Positions 37,204-46,169 of a DNA stretch of 64,000 bases are shown piece by piece. Source of the DNA: Engelhardtia mirabilis (lineage in GTDB: Bacteria > Planctomycetota > UBA1135 > GCA-002686595); contig NZ_CP036287.1 in the NCBI RefSeq assembly GCF_007748095.1, positions 3,596,001 through 3,660,000 on the forward strand. The letters run 5' to 3'. A program made the translations under genes and the position numbers. Below the pieces are notes generated by a model, which worked only from the letters and a program-made list of their open reading frames with translations, was not told the DNA's origin and ran no database searches. Within the stretch, counting starts at the first letter, position 1. Every line of letters starts with the position of its first letter.

Positions 37204-40200
37204 AGCTCGGCCGGGAGGACGAGGCGGAAGCCCAGGTTCCGGTTGCGGCCCGCCGGGTGGCTCCTGCTCCGGTACCCCGAGCGACAGCCCGCGGCCGTGT
37301 CCCAGTAGCTACCGCCGCGCAACACGCGCCACGGGCCGTCGCGGTCGAAGAGGTCCAGACACCACTCCCAAACGTTCCCGTGGACATCGAGAAGGCCGTT
37401 CGGGTTGGGCTGCTGGGGCCGGTCGCCGTTCGGCGGTCGAGTCGCGACATCGTGGGCACGAGACTCAGAGTTCTGCTCATACCACCCATGCTCGTCGAGC
37501 GCCTCGGGGCTGAACCAGTAGTCACCCTCGGTCCCGGCCCGCGCGGCACACTCCCACTGGCGCTCGGTCGGCAGGCTCCCGGCGAGACCGAAACCGAGCT
37601 TCGCTCCGGCCCAGCGACAGTAGGCCATCGCACACCACCAACTGACCGAGCGCGCCGGAAGGAGACCTGGCTCCGACTTCCGCTGATCATCGTGCGGGTC
37701 GAAGACCCGGTACATCTCCTCCGTCACCGGAACTGCCGAGATCTGGAACGGCTGCTCCGTCACCTGCTCCAGCTCGCGATCGCCGTAACCGAACGTCAGG
37801 TGCCGCGTTACCGGTCGCCACAGGGGCACCCCCGGATCCCCGAACGTCCGCTCGAACGGCGCACGCCACGTCGGCTCGACCGGCAGCTCCTCGTAGATCC
37901 GCAGTCTCGCGGCATCGGCCTCGTCCGCGAGATCCTCGTGCCGCACTCCGAAGGCCAACAGTGCTTCGTCGACGAAGTACAGGTCCGCTCGGATCCGGGG
38001 GGCGAGGCCGAGGCTTCGCAGGAGATCCAAGGTCTCCATACGATCCTCGATCAAGTGCTCTACCTGAGAGATCACGGCCCCCCGATCCTCCTCCTCCTCG
38101 AGCGATGAAAGGACGATCATGACAGCATTCGTCGAAACCGCTCGACTCGCCATCAACGCGCGTCTCGAGATCGCCGGCGCATCCTCGAGGCTCTCGAGCA
38201 GGACTTCGACTTCCCCTTCGACGAGTCGTTCCGCCAGCATGCCGAGCGGCTCGGACCAGAAACGCGCGACGTCGTCCTCTCCATTGTCGCTCTCAGCGTC
38301 ACCATCCATGCTCCCCTGTTCTGCGCCAACCAGCTCGAGCCAGTCGCACCAAGAACGCAATCCGGCCGGACCCTGCGAACTCAACCAGCCTTCATTCGTG
38401 CTCAACCTGAGCGCACTCAGGATGCTTCGCGCATTGTCAGCCAGACGAACGTCGTCAGCATCGATCTGCGAGAGCGCTCGGTCGAACCGCTGCAGAAGTG
38501 CACGACGCACAGCCCCAGCGGCCGACCGCGCGCGAGCAAGAACATCGTCCTGCCCCCCTGCCGCCGTCCACCTCTCCCAGAGCCATTCCGACGTCAGAAA
38601 CTCGAGCGTCGACCGGTGCCAGAAGCGCCAGTCCTCGTCAATGTCATTTCCGCGTCGTCGGATCCTCCGCTCTGGCGGTGTCAGGATCGAATTGCGTTCG
38701 AGCCACCTGAGGACGTCATTCGGAGCGCAACGTTCCTTCAGATCCAGGAGGTCCCGGCGAAGGTCGGTCCATGGCGTCGGAGCGCTTCCATCAGCGCCGC
38801 GCTCCGAGTCCTTCAGATCCTCGAGCCATGTCTCCATGACGCTGCGAGGGACCTGTACCAGGCCCTCCGAAGACATCCGGTGGGCCAACCATCGGAGCAC
38901 GGGCCGGACGGACCGTGGAAGCGCCTCGGGCTGCACCGAGTCGTCGTCCGCCACTTCGTGGATCTGCCGCTGATCGCGGCGGTGCTTGCCCGCCTCCAGT
39001 CGACGGAGGATCGCGTCGAGCAGGTCGACCCGCGAGCCTGGCTCACGGTCCTCCTCGAAGATCACGATGGCTGCCATGGTCAACCACAGCGGGTTCCCGC
39101 GTTCCTCGTCGTAGCGGGCATCGACTTGGATCCGGTCGACCCAGTCCTCGAGTGCCGCCGCGTCCATCGTCGGCTTCGCGGGGCCGCCGAACTTCCGGTG
39201 CTGCCCCACCAGCTTGACGAGCAATTCCTTCTGCCGATCGGCACCCAGAGGTTCGACGCTCGCCAAGCTCCACGCTTTGAACTGGGCGCTCCGTTCAAGG
39301 TAGCGTGACGGTCTGGTTCCGAGCGCCACGGGCGTTCTGGGCAGCTCGCGCGGGATCGAAGCGAGCAGGGCCCCCACGTTCGGCCGCTCGGCCTTGCTCA
39401 CCTCGTCGTAGCCGTCCAGCAACAGCACCAGCTCACCGCGAGGATCTTGCGCGCCGAGCAGCTCCCCCGTGTAGTGGTCGACCTTTTTCGTGACGTATTG
39501 GACGAGGTCTTCGAACGGACGAGTGCCGACGTTCTTCAGGTCCGGTAGACGGACGAGCAAAGCGACCCTGTCGCCTTCGTCGATGGGACGATCTGAGCCG
39601 GTCGCGAGGCGAGCGTCCGCGAGCCGCTTGGCCAGCTGGCGAAGGATCGTCGTCTTGCCCGTTCCGGCTTCACCGCGAAGGATGATCCGGGGTTGATCCG
39701 ATTCCGCGGAGGGTGAGTTCGAGCCGGGCCCGGACGGGACCTCACTTGCCGGTGACTCCTCGTCGAACGCATCCTCGAGCCCGAGGTGTCGCGCGAGGGA
39801 CGTCTGTCCATGCACCGCGGCGCGAACCGCCTCCCCGTCCCGCGGAACCTCCAAGGTGACGCGATCGACGAAGACGTCGTCGAGGCTGAGATCGGGTGCC
39901 CATGGGAGGACGTCGCACTCGGCCGAGAGCCGACCGAGAAACGGTTTCAACAGCAGTGAGCGAAGATCGGGTGAGCTCGGTAGCGCGAGCGATTCGCCCC
40001 CGCCGTCCCGCTCCTCGATCACCCGCCGAGCGTTGTCGAGGAACGGTCCGACGGTGCCTGCCAGCAGGTAGCCCGAGAACGGGTGATTGGACCCGCCGAC
40101 GATGGTGATCCCGACCCAGTGGAGATCCGATCCGACACGCAGCAGCAGGGGCCCTCCACTGAAGCCGCCGTGGACCCTCCCGTGTTCGGCCCCAAGATCA

Positions 40201-40757
40201 CGAGCCTCCCGATGGAGGTGGTCAGGGTCCCAGCCCTCGAGCCGTGCGCTCTGGTCGTCTGGGCTCTCGACGCCGTCGGGGAAGCCCCAGATCGCGAACG
40301 ACGAACCGCGGGCGACCAGCGCTCGGGCCTCGAGCTCACCAAGACCACGGGTCAGCGACGCAACGGCATCCCCCTCGGCCAGGCCAGGAACCCTCAGCAG
40401 TGCCAGGTCCACCGAGCGCCCGACCCCAGAGAGGTCGCCCGACGCGAACAGGACGTCGGCCGACGACGGGTCGTACGGACCGATCGAGTGAATGGACGGT
40501 TCGGAGTCCAGTGCCGTGGGGTGATCGGCAAGTGTCACCACGACGCCCTTGGCAGGATTCGGCGACTCGGACCGGCCACCACTGAACGTCCCGGTCCGGC
40601 TGAGAACGTGCCAGGCGGTCAGAACCCATCCCGGCGCGACGATCACGCCGGAACCGAAGTTGTCATCAGTCGTCGTCTTGCCGTTCTTGGTCTTCTCGAC
40701 CCGGCACTGGATGCGAACCAGGGATGGCACCGCCGAAGGCCAATCGAGATCAGGCAA
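37197..40757 (-). CDS. DGR target 2: trypsin-like protease, NACHT NTPase, FGE-like variable domain
   Basis: The 1186-residue protein starts at TTG 40757, 3 bp after the stop of the upstream gene, with a GGGGG stretch as possible ribosome site. The protease triad is His50 (LTAWHV), Asp117 (SVDLALLRV) and Ser200 (GFSGGP). NACHT Walker A is GEAGTGKTT (362-370) and Walker B LVLLLDGYDEV (443-453). A helical region follows. The last roughly 210 residues are the FGE-like domain (TERQWECAARAG, DVHGNVWEWC) ending in VR2. The C-terminal third is nearly identical to target 1 while the N-terminal two-thirds are only distantly similar. It is the first DGR-linked gene on the same strand as avd, TR and RT, the canonical order. 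Confidence 0.9.
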   Translation of the reverse strand: MPDLDWPSAVPSLVRIQCRVEKTKNGKTTTDDNFGSGVIVAPGWVLTAWHVLSRTGTFSGGRSESPNPAKGVVVTLADHPTALDSEPSIHSIGPYDPSSADVLFASGDLSGVGRSVDLALLRVPGLAEGDAVASLTRGLGELEARALVARGSSFAIWGFPDGVESPDDQSARLEGWDPDHLHREARDLGAEHGRVHGGFSGGPLLLRVGSDLHWVGITIVGGSNHPFSGYLLAGTVGPFLDNARRVIEERDGGGESLALPSSPDLRSLLLKPFLGRLSAECDVLPWAPDLSLDDVFVDRVTLEVPRDGEAVRAAVHGQTSLARHLGLEDAFDEESPASEVPSGPGSNSPSAESDQPRIILRGEAGTGKTTILRQLAKRLADARLATGSDRPIDEGDRVALLVRLPDLKNVGTRPFEDLVQYVTKKVDHYTGELLGAQDPRGELVLLLDGYDEVSKAERPNVGALLASIPRELPRTPVALGTRPSRYLERSAQFKAWSLASVEPLGADRQKELLVKLVGQHRKFGGPAKPTMDAAALEDWVDRIQVDARYDEERGNPLWLTMAAIVIFEEDREPGSRVDLLDAILRRLEAGKHRRDQRQIHEVADDDSVQPEALPRSVRPVLRWLAHRMSSEGLVQVPRSVMETWLEDLKDSERGADGSAPTPWTDLRRDLLDLKERCAPNDVLRWLERNSILTPPERRIRRRGNDIDEDWRFWHRSTLEFLTSEWLWERWTAAGGQDDVLARARSAAGAVRRALLQRFDRALSQIDADDVRLADNARSILSALRLSTNEGWLSSQGPAGLRSWCDWLELVGAEQGSMDGDAESDNGEDDVARFWSEPLGMLAERLVEGEVEVLLESLEDAPAISRRALMASRAVSTNAVMIVLSSLEEEEDRGAVISQVEHLIEDRMETLDLLRSLGLAPRIRADLYFVDEALLAFGVRHEDLADEADAARLRIYEELPVEPTWRAPFERTFGDPGVPLWRPVTRHLTFGYGDRELEQVTEQPFQISAVPVTEEMYRVFDPHDDQRKSEPGLLPARSVSWWCAMAYCRWAGAKLGFGLAGSLPTERQWECAARAGTEGDYWFSPEALDEHGWYEQNSESRAHDVATRPPNGDRPQQPNPNGLLDVHGNVWEWCLDLFDRDGPWRVLRGGSYWDTAAGCRSGYRSRSHPAGRNRNLGFRLVLPAELR
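37206..37339 (-). repeat. DGR variable repeat VR2
   Basis: This 134-bp segment is gap-free with TR. In the mutable core I count ten changes, all at TR adenines: AGG to TGG, ATG to TTG, AAC to GAC, AAC to GGC twice, AAC to AGC twice and CAG to CTG. Two non-A changes (GTC to CTC, GAC to GAG) fall in the 3' GC-rich part outside the mutable core. The pattern is that of adenine-specific mutagenesis. Confidence 0.93.
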
Positions 40758-40760
40758 GCT

Positions 40761-42098
40761 TCACGCCCCCGGGATGCGGTCGAGGATCTCGCGCGCCCAT
40801 TGTTTCGAGGTCACCGATCCGTGCTCCCCAACGTGCTCCAGCCCGGCAATCCAACCGGCACGATGGGACTCCGGCACCTCGCTCCAGTTGTCCGCATCGG
40901 CCAGAACGTGAGCCAGTGCCAGCCCGCACAGCTGGACCTCGAACTCCTCGTCGTAGAGCAGGTGGGAGAACGCCGCGTCATCGGGCAGCTCGAGTTTCTC
41001 GCGAAACTTCTCGAGTAGCTCCTCACTGCCGACCGCACCGCCGCCGTCGACGACGACGATCTCACCGTGGCCATCGGAGCTACCGCGCTGAACCGCCGTT
41101 CCCCTGGCAGGACCTTGATCCTGAATAACATCGGTCGCCCTGAGTCCTCTGCGGTTGAACCGGTTCAGCGACTCGATGAAGATCGATGCAGCGAGCATCG
41201 CAACCGGCTTCCCGCTCCAGGATTCGCCGCGCGGACCGTTTTCGAGCGAACGAGGTCCCGACAACGCTTTCCAAACGGCCGCTTCGAGCAACGCCGGGGC
41301 CTTCTCGATCGTGGCGTCCGAGATGAAGATGCTCTTCGACGCGCCCGCCTTCCGAGGTCGGCGCGCGTAGCCGATGTCGATGACTCGAGCCGTCACCAGC
41401 CGCAGGACAGTCTCGAGCAGCTTACTCCCAAGGATCGTCTGCACCACGAGGCCGGGACCGCTCTCAGGGATCGGGCACAGACCCCAGCGCATCATCGGAT
41501 TCTTTACGACCTCGTCGTCGTCCGCGCCCTCCTTCTTCCTCTGCTCCCCGGTCCAGAAAGTGCGGCCGGTCTCGATGTCCGGCAGCGCACGCCGCGGTCC
41601 ACGAAGGACCGCCCGTAGCTGGGACCCGACAGATTCAAAGGGGTCGAACTTCAGAGCCTCTACGGCCACCCTCCAGTCGTCACTCGACCGCGCCGCCCGC
41701 TGGAACTGGTCCATCCGCTTCTTCTCGGACTTCTGGCTTCCGTATCGGAACAGGCTCTCGTCGATCCAATCCTCGGAGTAGGGGTGGAGTGCGAGCAACA
41801 GCGCGTGACCGCGAACTCGATCGTCACTGGTTCGGGCCGACAGCGTCCACTCTCCCCGATCCAGTTCCTCGGGGAACGGATAGGGCTTCGCGTGGTACTC
41901 CATCTCGACGTCGTCCACGAAGACGTAGTTGCCATCGGCCGCCTCGTCGTAGGCGATGAGCGTCGGGGAGATCGGATGCCGCGAGGCGCTCTCGCTGACG
42001 GGCTCCATGGGGAACTCCGTCATCCCCCCGGGGGGCGGATCGGGCGGCTCGGGCGGATCTCCGGCTTCGTACAGCGGACGGACGTCGAACTCGCTCAT
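40761..42098 (-). CDS. unknown protein, operon partner of DGR target 2
   Basis: From ATG 42098 (MSEFDVRPLYEAGDPPEPPD) the protein is 445 residues. The frame is open to 42185, but that extra part is low-complexity. A Pro-rich N-terminus is followed by an alpha/beta region (NYVFVDDVEMEYHAKPYPF, GHALLLALHPYSEDWI) and a helical C-terminus with a Gly-rich loop (VVVDGGGAVGSEEL). I recognise no family, transmembrane segment or signal peptide. It is followed after 3 bp by target gene 2, so the two are almost certainly translated together. It may be an effector, substrate or regulator of the protease-NACHT protein. Confidence 0.7.
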   Translation of the reverse strand: MSEFDVRPLYEAGDPPEPPDPPPGGMTEFPMEPVSESASRHPISPTLIAYDEAADGNYVFVDDVEMEYHAKPYPFPEELDRGEWTLSARTSDDRVRGHALLLALHPYSEDWIDESLFRYGSQKSEKKRMDQFQRAARSSDDWRVAVEALKFDPFESVGSQLRAVLRGPRRALPDIETGRTFWTGEQRKKEGADDDEVVKNPMMRWGLCPIPESGPGLVVQTILGSKLLETVLRLVTARVIDIGYARRPRKAGASKSIFISDATIEKAPALLEAAVWKALSGPRSLENGPRGESWSGKPVAMLAASIFIESLNRFNRRGLRATDVIQDQGPARGTAVQRGSSDGHGEIVVVDGGGAVGSEELLEKFREKLELPDDAAFSHLLYDEEFEVQLCGLALAHVLADADNWSEVPESHRAGWIAGLEHVGEHGSVTSKQWAREILDRIPGA

Positions 42099-42257
42099 GG
42101 CACTCGGAAACGATCGGGTGATTCGGATCGGCCGGGTCCACAGGCAACCTCCTCCCGGCTCCGTGGTCGAACCTAGCGCCGCCAACGGGGTCCGGGAAGG
42201 CCCTAGCCGGCGTCGACACGCCGCTTGTCAGGCTGCTAGTCTCCCGAGACCCGGCCC

Positions 42258-45200
42258 ATGCTCCCGAGCACAGACAGATCTCGACCCTACGTCCTGCGTG
42301 TCACCTCCGACGACGGGAACCCGGCGGCGGGGATCCTGGTCTCGGAGAACTATGCGGTGACCTGCTGGCACGTCGCCAACGGCAGTGGAAAGTTCAGCGA
42401 GAAGGTCCCCAACTCCCGTGAGGCGGCATGGGGGCTCTGCGCCGGCGGTCGGCCGGCCGAGGTCGTGGCCTGGGGCGACCTCCCTGGGATCGGCTATGAG
42501 GTAGACGTGGCTCTGCTGAAGCTCGAGGGTGCGCCAGCGAGTCTCGAGAGTGCCGACCTTGCCCTGGCGTACGACTCCCGACTCTTCGACCAGCTCCTCG
42601 ACAGTGTTTCCTACCTCGAGGTGGAGGGGTTCCCTCGCCACTCGCCGACCTCGCACGTCGAATCCTGCCGGCCACACAAGGGATCGGGATCGTCGAGTAC
42701 GAGCCGGGGTGGCCAGGTCACCGAGTTCGGCCTCTTCGCCCGCGTCCACGAGGGAGTCAGCGGCGGACCCGTGGTCGCCGGACGTGGAGGCGAGGAGGTC
42801 TGCGTCGGGATGGCCTGTCTCGGCAGCTCGAGGTCGCTGCAGATGGCGGCCGTGTCGTCGGGTGAACTGCTGGCGCTCCTCGAGCACCACTTCGACGGAG
42901 AGCTTCCCCATGCGGTCCGAACCAGGCCCCTCGACGACTGGCTCATCGACCATGGCGTGATCGAAACGCGCGGGTCCTATCTCCGTGCACTGAGGGCTCG
43001 GGTCGAAGAGGACCACGACTTGCTCAGGATGCTCGGGGTCGATGACCTCGCCGACGAGTTCTTCGATCGGGTCTACGTCCGACTCGAGGTCGGAGTCAGT
43101 CCCTCGTTCGCGCAGCGTCTAGCCGATCTAGGCGATGAAGAAGACGCCAGCATTCCCCCGTCTGGTGTCCGCCTAGACCAACTGCTGTCGATCCCGCCTG
43201 CCCGGTTCGGCATCGCCGGGCCGCGATTCGTCCTGCGCGGCGAACCAGGCTCGGGCAAGACCACGATCCTGCGCCAGCTCGCCTGGTCCCTCGCCGGCGA
43301 CGACGACGCCGCCTGGACGCCGGTAAGGATCGGGCTCCCCGACTTCGCGCGCTGGAGAGCGGGGCAGAATCGAAAGGGCGACGCCTGGGACAAGCTGCTC
43401 GACTACCTCGAGGAGCAGCAGGACATTGCCGATGCTCGCCGCGAGGCGCTCGTGGCCGAGCGCGAGCATGGGCGTCTGCTGCTGCTCCTCGACGGGCTCG
43501 ACGAGGTCCGCGGCGAGTTGAGAACCACCACTCGCTCCTGGCTCGCGAACCTCTCCGAACAGATGGGCTCGTCCGCCATCGTCGTGGCGACGCGGACGAT
43601 TCCGTATCGCAAGCCCGCGGGCGGCTACGTGGAGGCGGACGTCGAGCCCATGGGAATCGCTCAACAGAAGAAGTTCCTGAGCGCCTGGATCGGCGACGAG
43701 GGGGCGGCCGAGGATCACATCAAGCGCTGGGCCGACCTCCCCCACAGCCGATTGTCGCTTCTGGCCGGGAACCCGCTCTGGTTGACGTACTTCGGCTTGC
43801 TCTTGCGCCGTGGCGAGACGCCCGATGAGTCTCGCAGCGCACTCTACGAGCAGGTCCTCGAGCTGCTCCTCTCCGGTGAGTTCCAGGATCCTCCGAAGAA
43901 GAACCCGAATCCGGCCGTGATGCGCGCTGGGCTCGTGTTCCTGGCGGTCCAGATGAGCAAGAAGGGCGAGACAGCAGTTCGCAAGTCGGACCTCGACGCC
44001 CTATTCCAAGAGCAAGGCGTCGAGACGGACGTCGCCGTCCGCGCCGTGCTCAACGAATGGAGCCGACGCCCTGACGATTTCCTCCAGGACGTGCAGGCGA
44101 TCACGGGGATCATCGGTCGATACGGCGAGAAGGAGGGGAGGAACTGGCGTTTCTGGCACGGCCAGCTTCGTGAGGTCCTGGTCATGATTTGGCTGCGGAG
44201 CCTCACCCGCGACGAGCAGCTCGCCGAGGCCGCCGCGCTGGCGGAGGATCACCTCGGCTTCTTCGCCGAACCGTTCGCGCTCCTGGTCGGCACGGATGAG
44301 CTGGCCGACAAGGACGAGATGATCGAGCGGCTCGTCGAGCACAATCCGGTCCTGGGGCGCAGAGTGCTGGCCAGTGCTACAGGAGTGTCGCCGTCGACGG
44401 TCGAGAAGGTGCTGGGGCTCGATTCGTCGGACCCTGAGCGTCGCGGCGAGATTCTCCTGGACCTGCCGAACATCCTGGGTCGCGGGGAGGGGGCACGGGC
44501 CGCAACGATTCAACTCGTCGAACGGCTGTGGATGGCGAGCCGGTCCAGCGAGGAGGAGATGTGGGCGGACTGCTACCACCTGGACGAGCTACTCGTCGCG
44601 CTCGAGGAGGAACCGGGTGAGCTAGTGTCCACTCGTAGAGCCCTGTACTTCCGGCGCTTTGGACAACCGGACCGTCCGACCTTGAAGGAGTTGTTTCCGC
44701 CGATCCACGGGCTCACCCCCTTTCCTCGGATCGATCCCGGTTCATTCGCAATGGGTGACGGGGACGCTCCCAGTCGCCAGCAGGTGAAGATCCCAACCCC
44801 ATTCCGGCTCGGGGCAACTCCCGTCACCGAGAGCCAGTTCAGCTTGATGTCTGGCAGGGAGATCGAGACGAGTAGCCGTAAGCCGAAGGGCGAGATCAAC
44901 TTCTTTGGAGCCATGCTGTACAGCAGGTTCCTCGGTTGGGCGATGGGATCGGATCAGCCGGGCGACCTGCCGACCGAGGCTCAGTGGGAGTACGCAGCGC
45001 GAGCAGGCAACGAGGGTGACTACTGGTTCAGCCCTGGGGCCCTGGACGACCACGGCTGGTACGAAGGCAACTCGGGAGGTCGGGTCCACGACGTCGCCAC
45101 TCGCCCCCCGGATGGCGAGGAGCCGCAGCAGCCGAATCCGAACGGCCTGTTCGACGTGCACGGGAATGTTTGGGAGTGGTGCCAGGACCTTCTCGGCGGC

Positions 45201-45359
45201 GCCGGCCCGTGGCGCGTGATGCGCGGCGGTAGCTTCTGGGACTCGGCCGCGAACTGTCGCTCGGGGTACCGGATCAGGAACCACCCGGCGAGCCGCCTCT
45301 GGGACCTGGGCTTCCGCGTCGTCCTCCCGGCCGACCGGAGCTTGGCCATCGATGATTGA
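42258..45359 (+). CDS. DGR target 3: trypsin-like protease, NACHT NTPase, FGE-like variable domain
   Basis: The 1033-residue protein starts at ATG 42258, divergent from the unknown gene. The protease triad is His38 (VTCWHV), Asp83 (EVDVALLKL) and Ser168 (GVSGGP). NACHT Walker A is GEPGSGKTT (328-336) and Walker B LLLLLDGLDEV (407-417). A helical region leads to an FGE-like domain (FRLGATPVTESQF, LPTEAQWEYAARAG, DVHGNVWEWC) ending in VR3. It is the most divergent of the three targets, including in the FGE-like domain outside the variable repeat, so it is an old paralogue served by the same TR. Confidence 0.9.
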   Translation: MLPSTDRSRPYVLRVTSDDGNPAAGILVSENYAVTCWHVANGSGKFSEKVPNSREAAWGLCAGGRPAEVVAWGDLPGIGYEVDVALLKLEGAPASLESADLALAYDSRLFDQLLDSVSYLEVEGFPRHSPTSHVESCRPHKGSGSSSTSRGGQVTEFGLFARVHEGVSGGPVVAGRGGEEVCVGMACLGSSRSLQMAAVSSGELLALLEHHFDGELPHAVRTRPLDDWLIDHGVIETRGSYLRALRARVEEDHDLLRMLGVDDLADEFFDRVYVRLEVGVSPSFAQRLADLGDEEDASIPPSGVRLDQLLSIPPARFGIAGPRFVLRGEPGSGKTTILRQLAWSLAGDDDAAWTPVRIGLPDFARWRAGQNRKGDAWDKLLDYLEEQQDIADARREALVAEREHGRLLLLLDGLDEVRGELRTTTRSWLANLSEQMGSSAIVVATRTIPYRKPAGGYVEADVEPMGIAQQKKFLSAWIGDEGAAEDHIKRWADLPHSRLSLLAGNPLWLTYFGLLLRRGETPDESRSALYEQVLELLLSGEFQDPPKKNPNPAVMRAGLVFLAVQMSKKGETAVRKSDLDALFQEQGVETDVAVRAVLNEWSRRPDDFLQDVQAITGIIGRYGEKEGRNWRFWHGQLREVLVMIWLRSLTRDEQLAEAAALAEDHLGFFAEPFALLVGTDELADKDEMIERLVEHNPVLGRRVLASATGVSPSTVEKVLGLDSSDPERRGEILLDLPNILGRGEGARAATIQLVERLWMASRSSEEEMWADCYHLDELLVALEEEPGELVSTRRALYFRRFGQPDRPTLKELFPPIHGLTPFPRIDPGSFAMGDGDAPSRQQVKIPTPFRLGATPVTESQFSLMSGREIETSSRKPKGEINFFGAMLYSRFLGWAMGSDQPGDLPTEAQWEYAARAGNEGDYWFSPGALDDHGWYEGNSGGRVHDVATRPPDGEEPQQPNPNGLFDVHGNVWEWCQDLLGGAGPWRVMRGGSFWDSAANCRSGYRIRNHPASRLWDLGFRVVLPADRSLAIDD
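45202..45335 (+). repeat. DGR variable repeat VR3
   Basis: This is gap-free with TR over 134 bp. In the mutable core ten changes are at TR adenines (AGG to TGG, TAC to TTC, AAC to GAC, ACG to TCG, AAC to ATC, AAC to AGC, AAC to CTC, AAC to GAC, CAG to CTG) and one is elsewhere (CGG to TGG). The first base of the aligned block also differs. The 3' GC-rich segment is identical to TR. Target 3 is therefore a third, more distant substrate of the same TR. Confidence 0.92.
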
Positions 45360-45372
45360 TCTTTGAGATGTG
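45349..45372 (+). promoter_or_regulatory. Conserved motif downstream of VR3
   Basis: This has one mismatch to the 24-nt motif after VR1 and VR2, but lies 13 bp after VR3 because this gene has a short extra tail. The surrounding sequence is unrelated to the other targets, so retention of the motif suggests function. Confidence 0.6.
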
Positions 45373-46169
45373 ACTGTGAGGGGTAGGGAGCGGCACGATC
45401 GGCCATCCATTGCCCGAGTGCGGCCAGCAGCTACCGCGGGTTGCTGACGGACTGTCCTTGGCGGCCGATCTGCATCGGAGTCCGACTGGTCTCGGCATTC
45501 TGGGCGGCCGCTGCGGATCTCTTGGACCGACGAGAACGGCCGCACGCTTCGGACTCCTCGCGCCAACTGGCACTGGGCGGCCCAAGTGCGGCCGTCCTTG
45601 ACCGCGGTCCAGCGGCCGATTCCATGGCGTTCCTCGGCCGCTCACCACGCGAATGGACGGTCCGAGCTCATTGTCGCCCGATCGGATGGCGCCGCGCCGA
45701 TTCACTTCGGCCCGGCGTCTGTTGCCCGGGGATGCGCCGACAAGACCGCCTCACCTGGATCAACCAGGACGACCGGCGATCTGGCGAGGCGACCTCGCAA
45801 ACTCGCCGCCGCGTCTCCACGAGATCGACGGACCGGATGGCAAGCTCGATTGCACCGCCTCTGAGCGACCCGTCGCGCCGGCGACCCTGACGCGGTGACC
45901 GCCGCCGACTCGGGGCCGATCGGCGGCCGGGCCCCTGCGATCGAGCTCTGCGCGATTCGAAGGTCGGAATCGTGCCCTGGCCACGTCGAGCGATCCCAGT
46001 CATGCCGAAGGGGTCACTCGGATCTGCAGGGAGCCTCGCCAAGGTCCTCATGACGAGCCGGCCCCGTTGGGTCGGATGGCGGCCGCGTCATCTGAGAGGC
46101 GAGGCCCGACCACTTGATCGTCCCGCCCACGCACGGCTCACCGAGGCACGGGGGCACGGCAGGCGGGGC
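45373..46169. other. Roughly 800-bp non-coding stretch with clustered GCGGCC-type motifs
   Basis: No credible gene is visible. Between 45418 and 45645 there are about eight GCGGCC/CGGCCG-type sites, several spaced near 38-43 bp. No RNA gene or second TR was found. Confidence 0.4.

Larger units (their letters stand above)
37180..38027 (-). repeat. 848-bp near-identical inverted repeat, copy 2
   Basis: The reverse-orientation partner of 33428-34275, covering the 3' third of target gene 2. The sharp left boundary and equal length suggest recent gene conversion or duplication. The surrounding N-terminal regions of the two genes are much more diverged. Confidence 0.85.
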
